A stretch of DNA of 64,000 nt from assembly GCA_945902075.1 (NCBI GenBank), contig CAMDMA010000002.1, forward strand, positions 98,793 through 162,792. Direction: 5' to 3'. Position numbers and translations under genes: made by a program. The stretch comes from Candidatus Kuenenia stuttgartensis (GTDB taxonomy: Bacteria > Planctomycetota > Phycisphaerae > Phycisphaerales > SM1A02). Shown here piece after piece: positions 52,815-61,487 of the stretch (the first letter of the stretch is position 1; each line of letters starts with the position of its first letter). Under the pieces are notes generated by a model, which did no database searches, was not told the origin of the DNA, and worked only from the letters and a program-made list of their open reading frames with translations.

Positions 52815-53786
52815 ATGCATTTCGCCCCGCCTGTCCAACGCCAACTATTCGCGGTCTTCGTACTTGCGGCCGGCACGGTGTTCGCGAGTTGTGCGCCACG
52901 GGCGAGTGGTTTGCACACGACAACCGAAGCCACCAACGATCGGAGTCGCCCGAAGGAATCGCCACCCGCGGAATCGCCATTGGTCGCGATTGTTGACGGT
53001 CGCACGGTCGACTTCGCTGCGCTCCGACCGGCTTTGGTCGAGATCGCGGGGCAACAGGCCCTGCGCGACGCCGTTCTCGACCTCCGATTGGCACGTCGAC
53101 TTGAGCGCGAACGCATCACCCTGACCCCCGCAGACATCGATCGTGAGCGCGCACTTTTACTCGAGACACTTTCGCCTGATCCGTCACGCGCCGTAGAACT
53201 CCTCGGTGCGATTCGACTGCGTCAAGGTCTTGGGTCCACCCGCTTCGATGCCCTTCTCGCGCGTAACGCCGGATTACGCACCCTCGTTGCCCCCGCGGTA
53301 CGGATCGATGAAACCGGACTGGCGAACGCCTTCGACATGCTGCACGGCCCAAAGCGCGTGGCGCGCATGGCGGTACTTTCGTCGCTCGCCGATGCGGATC
53401 GATTCGCCGCGGATGTGGCGGCCGGTGGGAACTTTGTTGATCTCGCCGTCCTGCGCTCGCTCGACGAGGGTGCAGCGCGCGGCGGACTGCTTGCTCCGCT
53501 CGCACGGCGTGATCCGAGCTATCCCGAAGGACTGCGCGCCGCGATTTTCGCGACGCCTGTTGGTGGAGTTTCTCCGCCGATCCTCGACGAATCACGGTTT
53601 TACATCGTGACCGTCGTCGAGGCGCGCCCTGCGGACGGCACCTCGCGGGAGGCGGCACATGCTCGATGCGAGCAGATGCTTCGGCTCAGCCGGGAACGGT
53701 TGCTCATGGACGCTCTTGCACGCGAACTTTCATCGCTCGATGGCGTGACGGTGTTTGACCGATCATTCGATGCACCAGCGCGCTGA
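52815..53786 (+). CDS. Parvulin-like peptidyl-prolyl isomerase lipoprotein
   Basis: 323 residues. Signal with lipobox VFASC predicts lipidation. An N-terminal SurA/PrsA-like helical part (FAALRPALVEIAGQQALRDA, LARRLERERITLTPADID) is followed by a PPIC-like domain in which ASLADADRF-type and GGLLAPLARRDPSYPEGLRA through SRFYIVTVVEARP are recognisable. It would assist folding of exported proteins. Some catalytic positions of parvulins are hard to place, so it may act as a chaperone only. Confidence 0.7.
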   Translation: MHFAPPVQRQLFAVFVLAAGTVFASCAPRASGLHTTTEATNDRSRPKESPPAESPLVAIVDGRTVDFAALRPALVEIAGQQALRDAVLDLRLARRLERERITLTPADIDRERALLLETLSPDPSRAVELLGAIRLRQGLGSTRFDALLARNAGLRTLVAPAVRIDETGLANAFDMLHGPKRVARMAVLSSLADADRFAADVAAGGNFVDLAVLRSLDEGAARGGLLAPLARRDPSYPEGLRAAIFATPVGGVSPPILDESRFYIVTVVEARPADGTSREAAHARCEQMLRLSRERLLMDALARELSSLDGVTVFDRSFDAPAR

Positions 53787-53819
53787 GCGCGGTGTCGAAG
53801 CCAATATCGCAACGGCGCC

Positions 53820-54947
53820 TCAGGTCTTCAACGATCCCATGCGTGCCGCGGCAATCGGAAGTAGGAGCGCAACGGGGAGAAACACCCCGACCGCAGCCGG
53901 AAGCCCAGGCAATGAGACTGTCATCAGGAAGAGACTTCCTAGAAGGCCCGGAACTGCAGTTGCTGCACAAAAGACGCTTGCGCCAAGCAACTTTTTCGGC
54001 TCGCGAAGAAGAAAGAACGGAAGGCAAATTACGAGCATGAATAGGTTCACGCACGCGCCTGCGAAACGCTGACCGATGAGCCGCGTCGCGTCGTTTGCCG
54101 CGAGACCACCATCTCGAGCAAGTTCACTGATCTGTGGCGTGGACAAGAGTTGGGCAAATCCACGGAAGCGCCGCGTGAGGATCGCCTTCGGAGACACATC
54201 CGTCTCCACGAAGTCGATGGGCTCCTTGCGGTCGATGCGCACCTCGCGACCCGCACCGCTTCCCGGAGCACTGCGCCCGGCTGCGACGCCGTCCACCAGT
54301 CTCCAGCCTCCGCGAACCTCGTCCCAAGTCGCCGTCGGCGCTTCGATCCGACGGACAGCGGCACCCTTCTCGTCGCGCTCGAGGACGAGCAAATTGAAGG
54401 CCGTCTCCGTCATCGGATCAAACGCCTGCGCCAACACCAACTTTCCAGCACCGTCCTGCACAATGTTGAGACCAAACTTCTCAACCGACGGCCGAAGAAT
54501 TGCGTTGTGCTCGCGAACGAGCAGTGGCGCAAGGCGCGGAAGCAATATCTCCCCATTCAACAGTTGCACGAGGTTGAGGAGTACCGCGACGACAACCATC
54601 ACCAGTCCAACACGCCAAAGGCTTACTCCGGCGGCAAGCATCGCGACGAGTTCTCGTGTTCGCACCATCTGCGCGAGAGTGAATCCCGCAGCAGCGACGG
54701 AACAAAGTCCGAGCAAATACGCATAGAACTGAAAGACGCGCGGCAGATTGAAGTCAAGTACCGCAATCGGCACCGCGCTCCACATGGAGGAGTAACTACC
54801 CATTTCCACCGCGCGACGCGCGGCGGCCGTGTAAGCATCAAGTTGGAGAATCGTGTCGATCGAAATCGCGAAGAGAAACATCACCGCGAAGATCAACACG
54901 AAATTGACGAGAAATCGGGACGCGATCCAACGGTCGAGCAACGCCAT
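53820..54947 (-). CDS. lptG: LPS export permease LptG
   Basis: 375 residues of the YjgP/YjgQ family: three N-terminal membrane helices, a periplasmic beta-jellyroll of about 170 residues, and three C-terminal helices (FMLVICLPFFLLREP and following). Start MALLDRWIASRFLVNF is typical. With LptF and the LptB ATPase (not here) it extracts lipopolysaccharide from the inner membrane. Its ATG overlaps the lptF stop by one base (TGATG). Confidence 0.85.
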   Translation of the reverse strand: MALLDRWIASRFLVNFVLIFAVMFLFAISIDTILQLDAYTAAARRAVEMGSYSSMWSAVPIAVLDFNLPRVFQFYAYLLGLCSVAAAGFTLAQMVRTRELVAMLAAGVSLWRVGLVMVVVAVLLNLVQLLNGEILLPRLAPLLVREHNAILRPSVEKFGLNIVQDGAGKLVLAQAFDPMTETAFNLLVLERDEKGAAVRRIEAPTATWDEVRGGWRLVDGVAAGRSAPGSGAGREVRIDRKEPIDFVETDVSPKAILTRRFRGFAQLLSTPQISELARDGGLAANDATRLIGQRFAGACVNLFMLVICLPFFLLREPKKLLGASVFCAATAVPGLLGSLFLMTVSLPGLPAAVGVFLPVALLLPIAAARMGSLKT

Positions 54948-56596
54948 CAGTTTCTCGCGATCCGCCGGTAGGCGATGAAGATGGTGGCAGCGATCGCGAG
55001 GTTCCCGCTTGTGCAGACGAAGACGCCGAGTGCGCTTGTCCCCTGCTTGAGCATTTGCTCTCCGCCGGAAATGAGCAAGATGTCAATGATCGACGGAACG
55101 AACGCGAGGAGATAGACCTGCAGCGGGTTTGCACCGCGCAGGCGCACTGCGAGCACAGCGCCGAGAAGGAGCATCAGCGGTGCCGAAAGCGCCTGATTAA
55201 TCCGTTGCACAATGCGGGCGACGATGTCGGCTCGCACGAGGCGGATCGACTCGAGCATTCCGCTGGCAGCACTTCGCGCAGATTGCCGCGCCGCAAGCGC
55301 GGGTGCGCTCGTCAAGATCGCGGCACCACGATCCACTTCGGTTTCAGCCGCAACTTCGTCGATGGTCAGTGTGGCGCGGTCTTTGATCGCGCACTTCTGC
55401 GGAAGAAGACCGACGACGCGCGGTGGCCAGCGACTTCCGCCGAGACTTCGCACATCCGTGACCACATCCGCGCGCGCGAGGAGTTCGAAGCGAACGCCAG
55501 CGCCGCGCGGGCGTTCTTCCGTGGCGAAAGTTGCCTCGGAAACTGTAGCGCGCTTCGTCACAATTCCGCGCTCAAGCTCGACAAGTTCAAATGTCGTGCC
55601 GGATCGTGGAAGGAGTTGCGTCCCCTCGATGCGCGCGTTGCGGGCCTCATATGCACGCAGGCCCCCATCGTCTGCGAGCCGAAGTGTGCCGTCCGTGTTG
55701 AGTGACTCAAGCACGCAGCTCCACGCGTCAAGCGCCGCGAGCGACTCTTCAGCACCGCTGCGCGCGCGAACGACTTTGTGGTACGAGCCCACATCATTCC
55801 ACACAGAAAGCAGGCCTCGAATATCGAGATCTTTCGGCTCCAGTTGGATGCCTTTACCGAGATCGATTGCCTCGGGCTCCGCTTGGGGCACGAAGACCAA
55901 CGCATCCTCACCCTCGCGGAACGCGGTGGCGTTCCGGAACAAAAGTTTGAGATACGCACTGTCGTTGGCGCGGTAGACATCGACCGTTGCAAACTCAGCG
56001 GTGAACTCAGTCACGGTGCGTCCGTCGGGACCGGTCTCGATTGCCGCAACCCCCGCGAGAGCGAGGCGCGTGGCTGGACCATCCTCCGAGAGCTCTTCAC
56101 CTGGAATAACAAGCACTTCGTCGGCGTACAACTGCGTTCCATTGACTGAAAACGCCTCGCCGCGCTCTACGGCGCTGACGAAGAGTCGCGTGACGTCACG
56201 GGTGATAAGCCGACGCATCGAGGTCCAGAAGCGCGGCACACCCGCATCGACGAGAAGCGCCATGCCGAGAAAGAGGACGACGCCGAGTGTTGCTGCTGGA
56301 AGTAACACCCGTCGATACGAGAGCCCCGCAGCAGACATGGCGAGTACTTCGTTGTCGGCCGCAAGTCGCGCGTAGACAATGGTTCCCGCGAACGCGCCCG
56401 CGAAGGGCAGCGCGTACTGGAGCATGGGAATCGAAGCGAGCGACACAAACTGCAGCACTTCTTCCGCGCCAAGGAGGTTCTGCATGATTGGGCGGATGGC
56501 AGCGCCGAACGCAATCACCGCGACGAGGACGCTCGTCGTGAGCAGTTGGACGCGGAGAAGTTCCGCCACGATGTGCCTGAGAAGGATGCGCGGCAT
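54947..56596 (-). CDS. lptF: LPS export permease LptF, with enlarged periplasmic part
   Basis: 549 residues, about 180 more than E. coli LptF. N-terminal helices (MPRILLRHIVAELLRVQLLT; EVLAMSAAGLSYRRVLLPAA) and C-terminal helices (ALSAPLMLLLGAVLAVRLRG) are typical of the YjgP/YjgQ family. The periplasmic section between them is unusually long (about 370 residues) and carries RLFVSAVERGEAFSVNG and ATVDVY-type strands. ATG 56596 fits the membrane start. Upstream sequence to 56782 overlaps the divergent pseudopilin gene. Assignment of F versus G is by order and size. Confidence 0.8.
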   Translation of the reverse strand: MPRILLRHIVAELLRVQLLTTSVLVAVIAFGAAIRPIMQNLLGAEEVLQFVSLASIPMLQYALPFAGAFAGTIVYARLAADNEVLAMSAAGLSYRRVLLPAATLGVVLFLGMALLVDAGVPRFWTSMRRLITRDVTRLFVSAVERGEAFSVNGTQLYADEVLVIPGEELSEDGPATRLALAGVAAIETGPDGRTVTEFTAEFATVDVYRANDSAYLKLLFRNATAFREGEDALVFVPQAEPEAIDLGKGIQLEPKDLDIRGLLSVWNDVGSYHKVVRARSGAEESLAALDAWSCVLESLNTDGTLRLADDGGLRAYEARNARIEGTQLLPRSGTTFELVELERGIVTKRATVSEATFATEERPRGAGVRFELLARADVVTDVRSLGGSRWPPRVVGLLPQKCAIKDRATLTIDEVAAETEVDRGAAILTSAPALAARQSARSAASGMLESIRLVRADIVARIVQRINQALSAPLMLLLGAVLAVRLRGANPLQVYLLAFVPSIIDILLISGGEQMLKQGTSALGVFVCTSGNLAIAATIFIAYRRIARN

Positions 56597-56774
56597 GCAG
56601 GGCTGTCCATCGTCGCGATTTATCCGCATTCCCGCAACCGTGCATTTGCTCGAGTCTTCCGCGCAACCCGCACAGTCGAATCGGCACCGACCCCAATTTT
56701 GACTTTCGCAGCCGCTGCGCCCCTCACGGTGCCCTGGCGAGCCGAAATCGACAGGTGGACGGGAGGAAGTTGCC

Positions 56775-57281
56775 ATGATCACGACGACGACAAGCCTCCA
56801 TCAGGAGCGAGTGTGCATCGGCAACGGCCGCATGGTTCGAGCCAACCGAGCGGGTGCGATGCGCTCGGGATTGACGCTCGTCGAGGTCCTTGTCGCGGCG
56901 GTGATCCTCTCCGTCGCAGCACTCGCAGCACTCGAACTTCTCGCGGCCACCGATTCCGCTTCTCTCGCAGCCCGTCGACAAGCCATGGCGTCGATCGAAG
57001 CTGAACGCGCACTCGCGGAGGCGGCGGTCGCGGTGCACGAGTTCCGGAGCCCGACGTTGCGACGGACGCTCGATGCAGAGACCGGCGGCGAAACCCTCGC
57101 CTCGTGCACGGTCGAGATTCGCGCAACCCGCGAGACGCGCGCTCTCGGCGCCGACGGCAACGCGAACGCGTTCCGCCTTCCTGTCATGCGACTCGTCGCG
57201 GAAGTGACCGATACGAATGGCGACTCGATCGCCCTGCTCGAACGGCTCACGCCCATTCCAGCGGAAGGAGCATCGCGTTGA
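56775..57281 (+). CDS. Pseudopilin-like protein, first of four-gene operon
   Basis: 168 residues. The type IV prepilin N-terminal signature GLTLVEVLVAAVILSVAA follows a 31-residue leader, longer than usual. ATG 56775 is chosen because GGAGGA lies 7 nt upstream; ATGs at 56832 and 56859 would give shorter leaders. After cleavage at the glycine the hydrophobic helix would pack in a pseudopilus. Resembles GspI/PilV by size and place. The TGA overlaps the next gene's TTG start. Confidence 0.75.
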   Translation: MITTTTSLHQERVCIGNGRMVRANRAGAMRSGLTLVEVLVAAVILSVAALAALELLAATDSASLAARRQAMASIEAERALAEAAVAVHEFRSPTLRRTLDAETGGETLASCTVEIRATRETRALGADGNANAFRLPVMRLVAEVTDTNGDSIALLERLTPIPAEGASR

Positions 57282-57856
57282 CCCGCCGTCGCGGATTCAC
57301 GCTTCTTGAGGTCGTTGTCGCATCGGCGCTTCTCGGCGTCGTTGGCCTCGCGACGCTTGCCTTTCTAAGTGCGTTCGCGCAAGGCGCGGCTGCGCGCTCG
57401 CGTATCTCCGACCCCGCACTCGAAGGGACGCTTGCACTCGAACGGCTCCGCGCGCTCGCGCCCCAACTCCGCTGCACACTCGGTACCCGCGACGACCTCG
57501 CCGCACTCTGGCTCTCGGACAACGTGCCAAGTCGATCGGTGCACCTCAGTGAACTTGGATGGGTGCGCTTTGACTCCGAAGCTGGCGACGTACTACTTGA
57601 GCGAATCGACCCAGTGGCGCTCGCCACCGACCGTGAGCTGGAGACTGCCTTCGCCCGCGACGAAGATTTCCTTGCCGTGCGGGACGATGCGCTGCGCGCG
57701 GGAATTCTCACCTCTGCAATTCTCGCAGAAGGTCTCAGCGGGGTCGCGATCATCGCGGCAAAGGGCGGAGCGCCGGTCGAGCTTCAATTTGAAACCGAAT
57801 CCGCAAGCGCACGCATCGCGCTCTCACCCGTCGCACCGGAGGAACCGCTTCGATGA
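57278..57856 (+). CDS. Pseudopilin-like protein (GspJ type), second of operon
   Basis: 192 residues. Start is TTG 57278, overlapping the previous stop as TTGA, with GGAAGGAG 7 nt before it. This gives MTRRRGFTLLEVVVASALLG, a textbook prepilin leader and cleavage site. The rest is a mixed alpha/beta domain as in minor pseudopilins of type II secretion. ATGA overlap with the following gene. Confidence 0.8.
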   Translation: MTRRRGFTLLEVVVASALLGVVGLATLAFLSAFAQGAAARSRISDPALEGTLALERLRALAPQLRCTLGTRDDLAALWLSDNVPSRSVHLSELGWVRFDSEAGDVLLERIDPVALATDRELETAFARDEDFLAVRDDALRAGILTSAILAEGLSGVAIIAAKGGAPVELQFETESASARIALSPVAPEEPLR

Positions 57857-59469
57857 GAAGTTTTCCGAACCACTCGCTCCGCGGCTCCGCCGTTCTGCTC
57901 GCCCTCGCGGCAGTCGCGATCGCAACGCTGCTCGGGCTCTCGCTCGCGGCGTCACGCGACACGAATCTTGCGACAAGTGGAAACCTCGCAAAGGCAGCCG
58001 CCGCCCGAGCTGCTGCCTCTGGCGCTGTTGAAATCGCGATCGAAATGCTGAACGATCCATCGACTCTCGAGGATTCGACTGGCGTGCTCTTCGAGTCATT
58101 TCAGATTGGTGACACGACCGTGCGCGCGACAGCACTCGATCTCGCGACCGGACTTCCTGCTGGTGCAGACGCACGTGCGGTTGAGATCGCGGTCGAGGCG
58201 AACTGCGGCGGAATCGCGCAAACGACACGTGCGGTCGGGCGGGTCACGTCGCCAAACATTGCACACGAGGCGGATCTCGATTGCTCGGAGTTCGCACTCC
58301 TCGCAACTGAAACACTGTCAATCGAGGGAGATGCCCTTGTCGGGATCTGGAAGCGATCGCCGCTTGCGGTTCTTGCCGAGCCGGTGTCGTTCGGCCTCGC
58401 GAGCGGTACTCGCACAGGTCTCTCCATCGATTCTCGCGCAAGTACGCACGGATGCGTCATGCTTTTGAACGGCGCGTTCGCTGGCGACGACGATGATGCC
58501 GATGACGATCTCTCTGAGAAAGTGTTTCTCTTACCTGCAGAAATCCAGGTGCTGCGTGCGCCACTCCCTCCGCCACACGAAATCGCTGGGAAAAGCGAAC
58601 GCGAAGCAGATGACTCCGATGACGTGTTTCAACTCGAGGGCATTCTCGCGCGAGACATCACGCTTCACGGAGACGCCCGCGTTCCGGCGCGGAGCTCGAT
58701 CGCCATGCGCGGCACACAGGCACTTGATATCAGTGGCAATCTCCACGTGGAGCGTGGCGCGTCGGTGCGGGTAGAAAGTCCGACGACGATTATCGTTCGA
58801 GGCAATCTGGTGATCGATGCATGCGCGATTGAGGTATTCCCAGGAGCGACGCTCTCCATGGTTGTGCTCGGCGATACCACCGTCGATGCCTCCTATCTCG
58901 GTGGCGAACGCAGTGACGCGGCAGAAGATCGCGATGCAAGCGGCGGCGCAGCGTATGACGGAGGTGCAACGCGCCTGTCCATCTTTGTCTGCGGTGATAA
59001 ACGTGTCGCTGTGAGTGAGGGCAGCGTCTTCAAGGGCGAGCTGTATGCACCGGAGGGACGTATTGAAATCGAGTCGCGTAGCGCGGTCTATGGTCGCATC
59101 CTCGGTGCAGAAATCAGGCTCAAAGCTGGCGCCGCGCTCTTTTACGACCCCACACTCGACACAGCGCGCGGTTGGAAAAATGCGGAGTCGGGCATTTGGA
59201 CTGCGGGCGGCACCGTGCAACCGGCGCTTCGACAGATCTCGACGCTTGACGCCGAGTCGCTTGCGACCTTCGCGGAGGCGAGCGATGTGACTCCGGAGTT
59301 TGTTCCAATTCTCACTGTTGGAAAAGAAAAATCTCATCGACGAGACCGACTACGCGCCCTCGCTGAGCGCGCTCGATCGCTTCTCGCCGCGCAAGCTCAA
59401 CTGCGATCGAACGGGGTACTGCGTTTCTACTCGCTCGGTTTCGACACCATGCAACGGGAGAACGACTGA
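57853..59469 (+). CDS. PilX/GspK-like surface-assembly protein, third of operon
   Basis: 538 residues. N-terminus MRSFPNHSLRGSAVLLALAA through SLAASRDTNLATSGN resembles PilX-type proteins with a non-standard prepilin leader. Residues 260-440 form a repeated beta structure (LDISGNLHVERGASVRVESP, SVFKGELYAPEGRIEIESRS) like the DUF7305/bactofilin-like beta-helix found in pilus-associated proteins. A short acidic stretch DDDDADDD interrupts the middle. ATG overlaps the preceding stop as ATGA. It may sit at the tip of the pseudopilus. Confidence 0.65.
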   Translation: MRSFPNHSLRGSAVLLALAAVAIATLLGLSLAASRDTNLATSGNLAKAAAARAAASGAVEIAIEMLNDPSTLEDSTGVLFESFQIGDTTVRATALDLATGLPAGADARAVEIAVEANCGGIAQTTRAVGRVTSPNIAHEADLDCSEFALLATETLSIEGDALVGIWKRSPLAVLAEPVSFGLASGTRTGLSIDSRASTHGCVMLLNGAFAGDDDDADDDLSEKVFLLPAEIQVLRAPLPPPHEIAGKSEREADDSDDVFQLEGILARDITLHGDARVPARSSIAMRGTQALDISGNLHVERGASVRVESPTTIIVRGNLVIDACAIEVFPGATLSMVVLGDTTVDASYLGGERSDAAEDRDASGGAAYDGGATRLSIFVCGDKRVAVSEGSVFKGELYAPEGRIEIESRSAVYGRILGAEIRLKAGAALFYDPTLDTARGWKNAESGIWTAGGTVQPALRQISTLDAESLATFAEASDVTPEFVPILTVGKEKSHRRDRLRALAERARSLLAAQAQLRSNGVLRFYSLGFDTMQREND

Positions 59470-59981
59470 TGAAATCGTGCCGCGCGTTCACGATGATTGA
59501 GGCGCTTCTCGTAGCGGGGCTCATTGGGCTCTTTGCATCGATCGTCATTCCAGGACTCTCCAATGCTGCGCTGCCGATCGCAGCCCCAGTCGAAGCAGCG
59601 ATCGAGGCCGATCTCCGGCTCGCGCGCACCGAAGCACTCGCACGCGCGCGCGCGGTTGAATTCGTGGTCGGAGACGGTGGAACGCGTTGGTGGATCGCCG
59701 ACGCAGCCGACCCTTCGACGCCAGTCTCAAACACGCTTCGGGAGTTTGGCCGCGGAACACTTCACGCGATGTCGGGTGCGACAATCGAAGTGACGAATCC
59801 GTTTGAAGTTGACCCTCAGCAATCCAATCTCCACGGATCTGTGATCGCGAGATTCGACGCTCTCGGCACGCGTGACGAAGGTGTCGTCACGATCACGCTC
59901 CGCGATAAAAATGGAGCAGCCGCGGGTCACTGGAAACTACCAGCGGGACGAACGCGGCTTGCGTCCATTACGGGTAAATGA
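59469..59981 (+). CDS. GspH/FimT-type pseudopilin, fourth of operon
   Basis: 170 residues. MKSCRAFTMIEALLVAGLIG is a prepilin leader with cleavage before FTMIEA; here Ala replaces the usual Gly at the cleavage site, which is unusual. The soluble domain has the GspH/FimT look (ARTEALARARAVEFVV and a C-terminal strand pair). The start shares a base with the preceding stop (TGATG). No gspD, E, F or G is in the window, so the main secretion or pilus machinery is elsewhere. Confidence 0.7.
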   Translation: MKSCRAFTMIEALLVAGLIGLFASIVIPGLSNAALPIAAPVEAAIEADLRLARTEALARARAVEFVVGDGGTRWWIADAADPSTPVSNTLREFGRGTLHAMSGATIEVTNPFEVDPQQSNLHGSVIARFDALGTRDEGVVTITLRDKNGAAAGHWKLPAGRTRLASITGK

Positions 59982-60050
59982 GCGCCGGAAAAATCGATTG
60001 CGGATAAACGAGCGCATGACACGCGCCTCTTCGCACACGCGCCCAACGCG

Positions 60051-61433
60051 CTACCTCAGGCCATACTCCTTCAGTTTCCGGTAGAGCGTGCGCTCGCCGA
60101 TCCCGAGCATCTGCGCGGTGAGTTCGCGGTTGCCTTGCGTCATTGCAAGCGTCTGACGAATCGCTTCCTTCTCAAGCTTGTCGAGGCCGACCCCCGCGAG
60201 ACCAGCGCGCGTTTGTGTATGGCTTTCGCCGGAATCATCGCCGGCACGAATCTCATCTGGAATATCCCGGACATCGATCGACTCACCCTGCGCTAGGACG
60301 ACCATGCGATGCATGAGCTGAAACACCTCACGCACATTGCCGGGCCAGTCGTAGGCGACGAGTCGCATCAACGCTGGTTGGGTGATCAATGGACGCGTCC
60401 GCCCAAGTTCAGCGGCGTACTTCCCAATCGCGTGATTCACCAACATCGGAATATCCTCGCGACGCTCGCGCAGCGGCGGAATATGAATCTCCGCGCCTTT
60501 GAGCCGGAAATACAGATCCTCGCGAAACTGACCGTCCGCAGACATCTTTTTGAGGTCGCGATTGGTCGCACTCACGAGACGTACATCGACTTTGCGCGAG
60601 TCGTTTGCACCGAGGCGAACAATGTCACCAGTCTCAAGAACGCGCAGTAGTTTGGGCTGCATGGTGAGAGGCATGTCGCCAATCTCATCGAGAAAAACCG
60701 TTCCTTTGTCGGCGTACTCGAACACGCCCTCGCGGTCCTTGTCGGCTCCGGTGAACGCTCCTCGAACATGACCGAAGAGCTGATCCTCAAGGAGGCTTTC
60801 CGCTTGCCCTGCTGCGTTGAAGGTGACATACCTTCGCGACGCGCGCTTCGAAAGCTTGTGCAGCGCATTAGCGACCAGTTCCTTGCCGGTGCCAGACTCG
60901 CCCGTGATGAGGACCGCGAGCGTACTCGGCGCGAGTTGACGCACCATCTGCACCACCTGCCGCATCGCCGCGCTTTCACCAAGAATTCCCTCAAAACCGA
61001 ATGCTGCGTCGACTTGTCCTTTCAACGCCTCGTTCTGGCTTCTCAGCATCACCGTCTCAGCAGCACGATGCACGAGATTTCGAAGGACGACGAGATCGAC
61101 AGGCTTCTCGATAAAATCGTACGCTCCTCCCTGCAGTGCCTTCTTTGCCGTCGGGATATCGCCATGCGCAGTCACCATGATCGTTTCGGCGTGTGGCTGC
61201 TCGACGCGCGCGAGGCTGAGGACATCGAGACCGGCGGTCTCCGTTTCCATGACGAGATCGGTGACGATTACATCAAAGTGTCCATGCAGCAACTCGTCGC
61301 GTGCCGCGGCCAGTGAATGCACAATCGTGCAAATGTGCCCCGGCTTCCGCAAAGCGTCAGCCATCGCCTCCGCATGATCGCGCTCGTCGTCAACCACCAA
61401 AACCTGTGCACGCACGCGTCCGTCGCTCATCAA
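60051..61433 (-). CDS. NtrC-family sigma-54-dependent response regulator
   Basis: 460 residues: an N-terminal receiver (VLVVDDERDHAEAMADAL, phospho-Asp in VIVTDLVMET, Lys in FIEKPVDL); an AAA+ domain with Walker A GESGTGKE, the sigma-54-contacting GAFTGA loop and Walker B TVFLDEIGD; and a C-terminal Fis-type HTH (NRELTAQMLGIGERTLYRKL). It activates sigma-54 promoters when phosphorylated. The cognate histidine kinase is not adjacent. Such regulators often control flagella or pili, both nearby, but no target is shown. It lies 54 bp behind the lipoprotein gene. Confidence 0.93.
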   Translation of the reverse strand: MMSDGRVRAQVLVVDDERDHAEAMADALRKPGHICTIVHSLAAARDELLHGHFDVIVTDLVMETETAGLDVLSLARVEQPHAETIMVTAHGDIPTAKKALQGGAYDFIEKPVDLVVLRNLVHRAAETVMLRSQNEALKGQVDAAFGFEGILGESAAMRQVVQMVRQLAPSTLAVLITGESGTGKELVANALHKLSKRASRRYVTFNAAGQAESLLEDQLFGHVRGAFTGADKDREGVFEYADKGTVFLDEIGDMPLTMQPKLLRVLETGDIVRLGANDSRKVDVRLVSATNRDLKKMSADGQFREDLYFRLKGAEIHIPPLRERREDIPMLVNHAIGKYAAELGRTRPLITQPALMRLVAYDWPGNVREVFQLMHRMVVLAQGESIDVRDIPDEIRAGDDSGESHTQTRAGLAGVGLDKLEKEAIRQTLAMTQGNRELTAQMLGIGERTLYRKLKEYGLR

Positions 61434-61487
61434 AATTCTCCGTCGCAGCGCGTATGCGCCGCGTTTGCATCACTGTCGATCGCCGCA

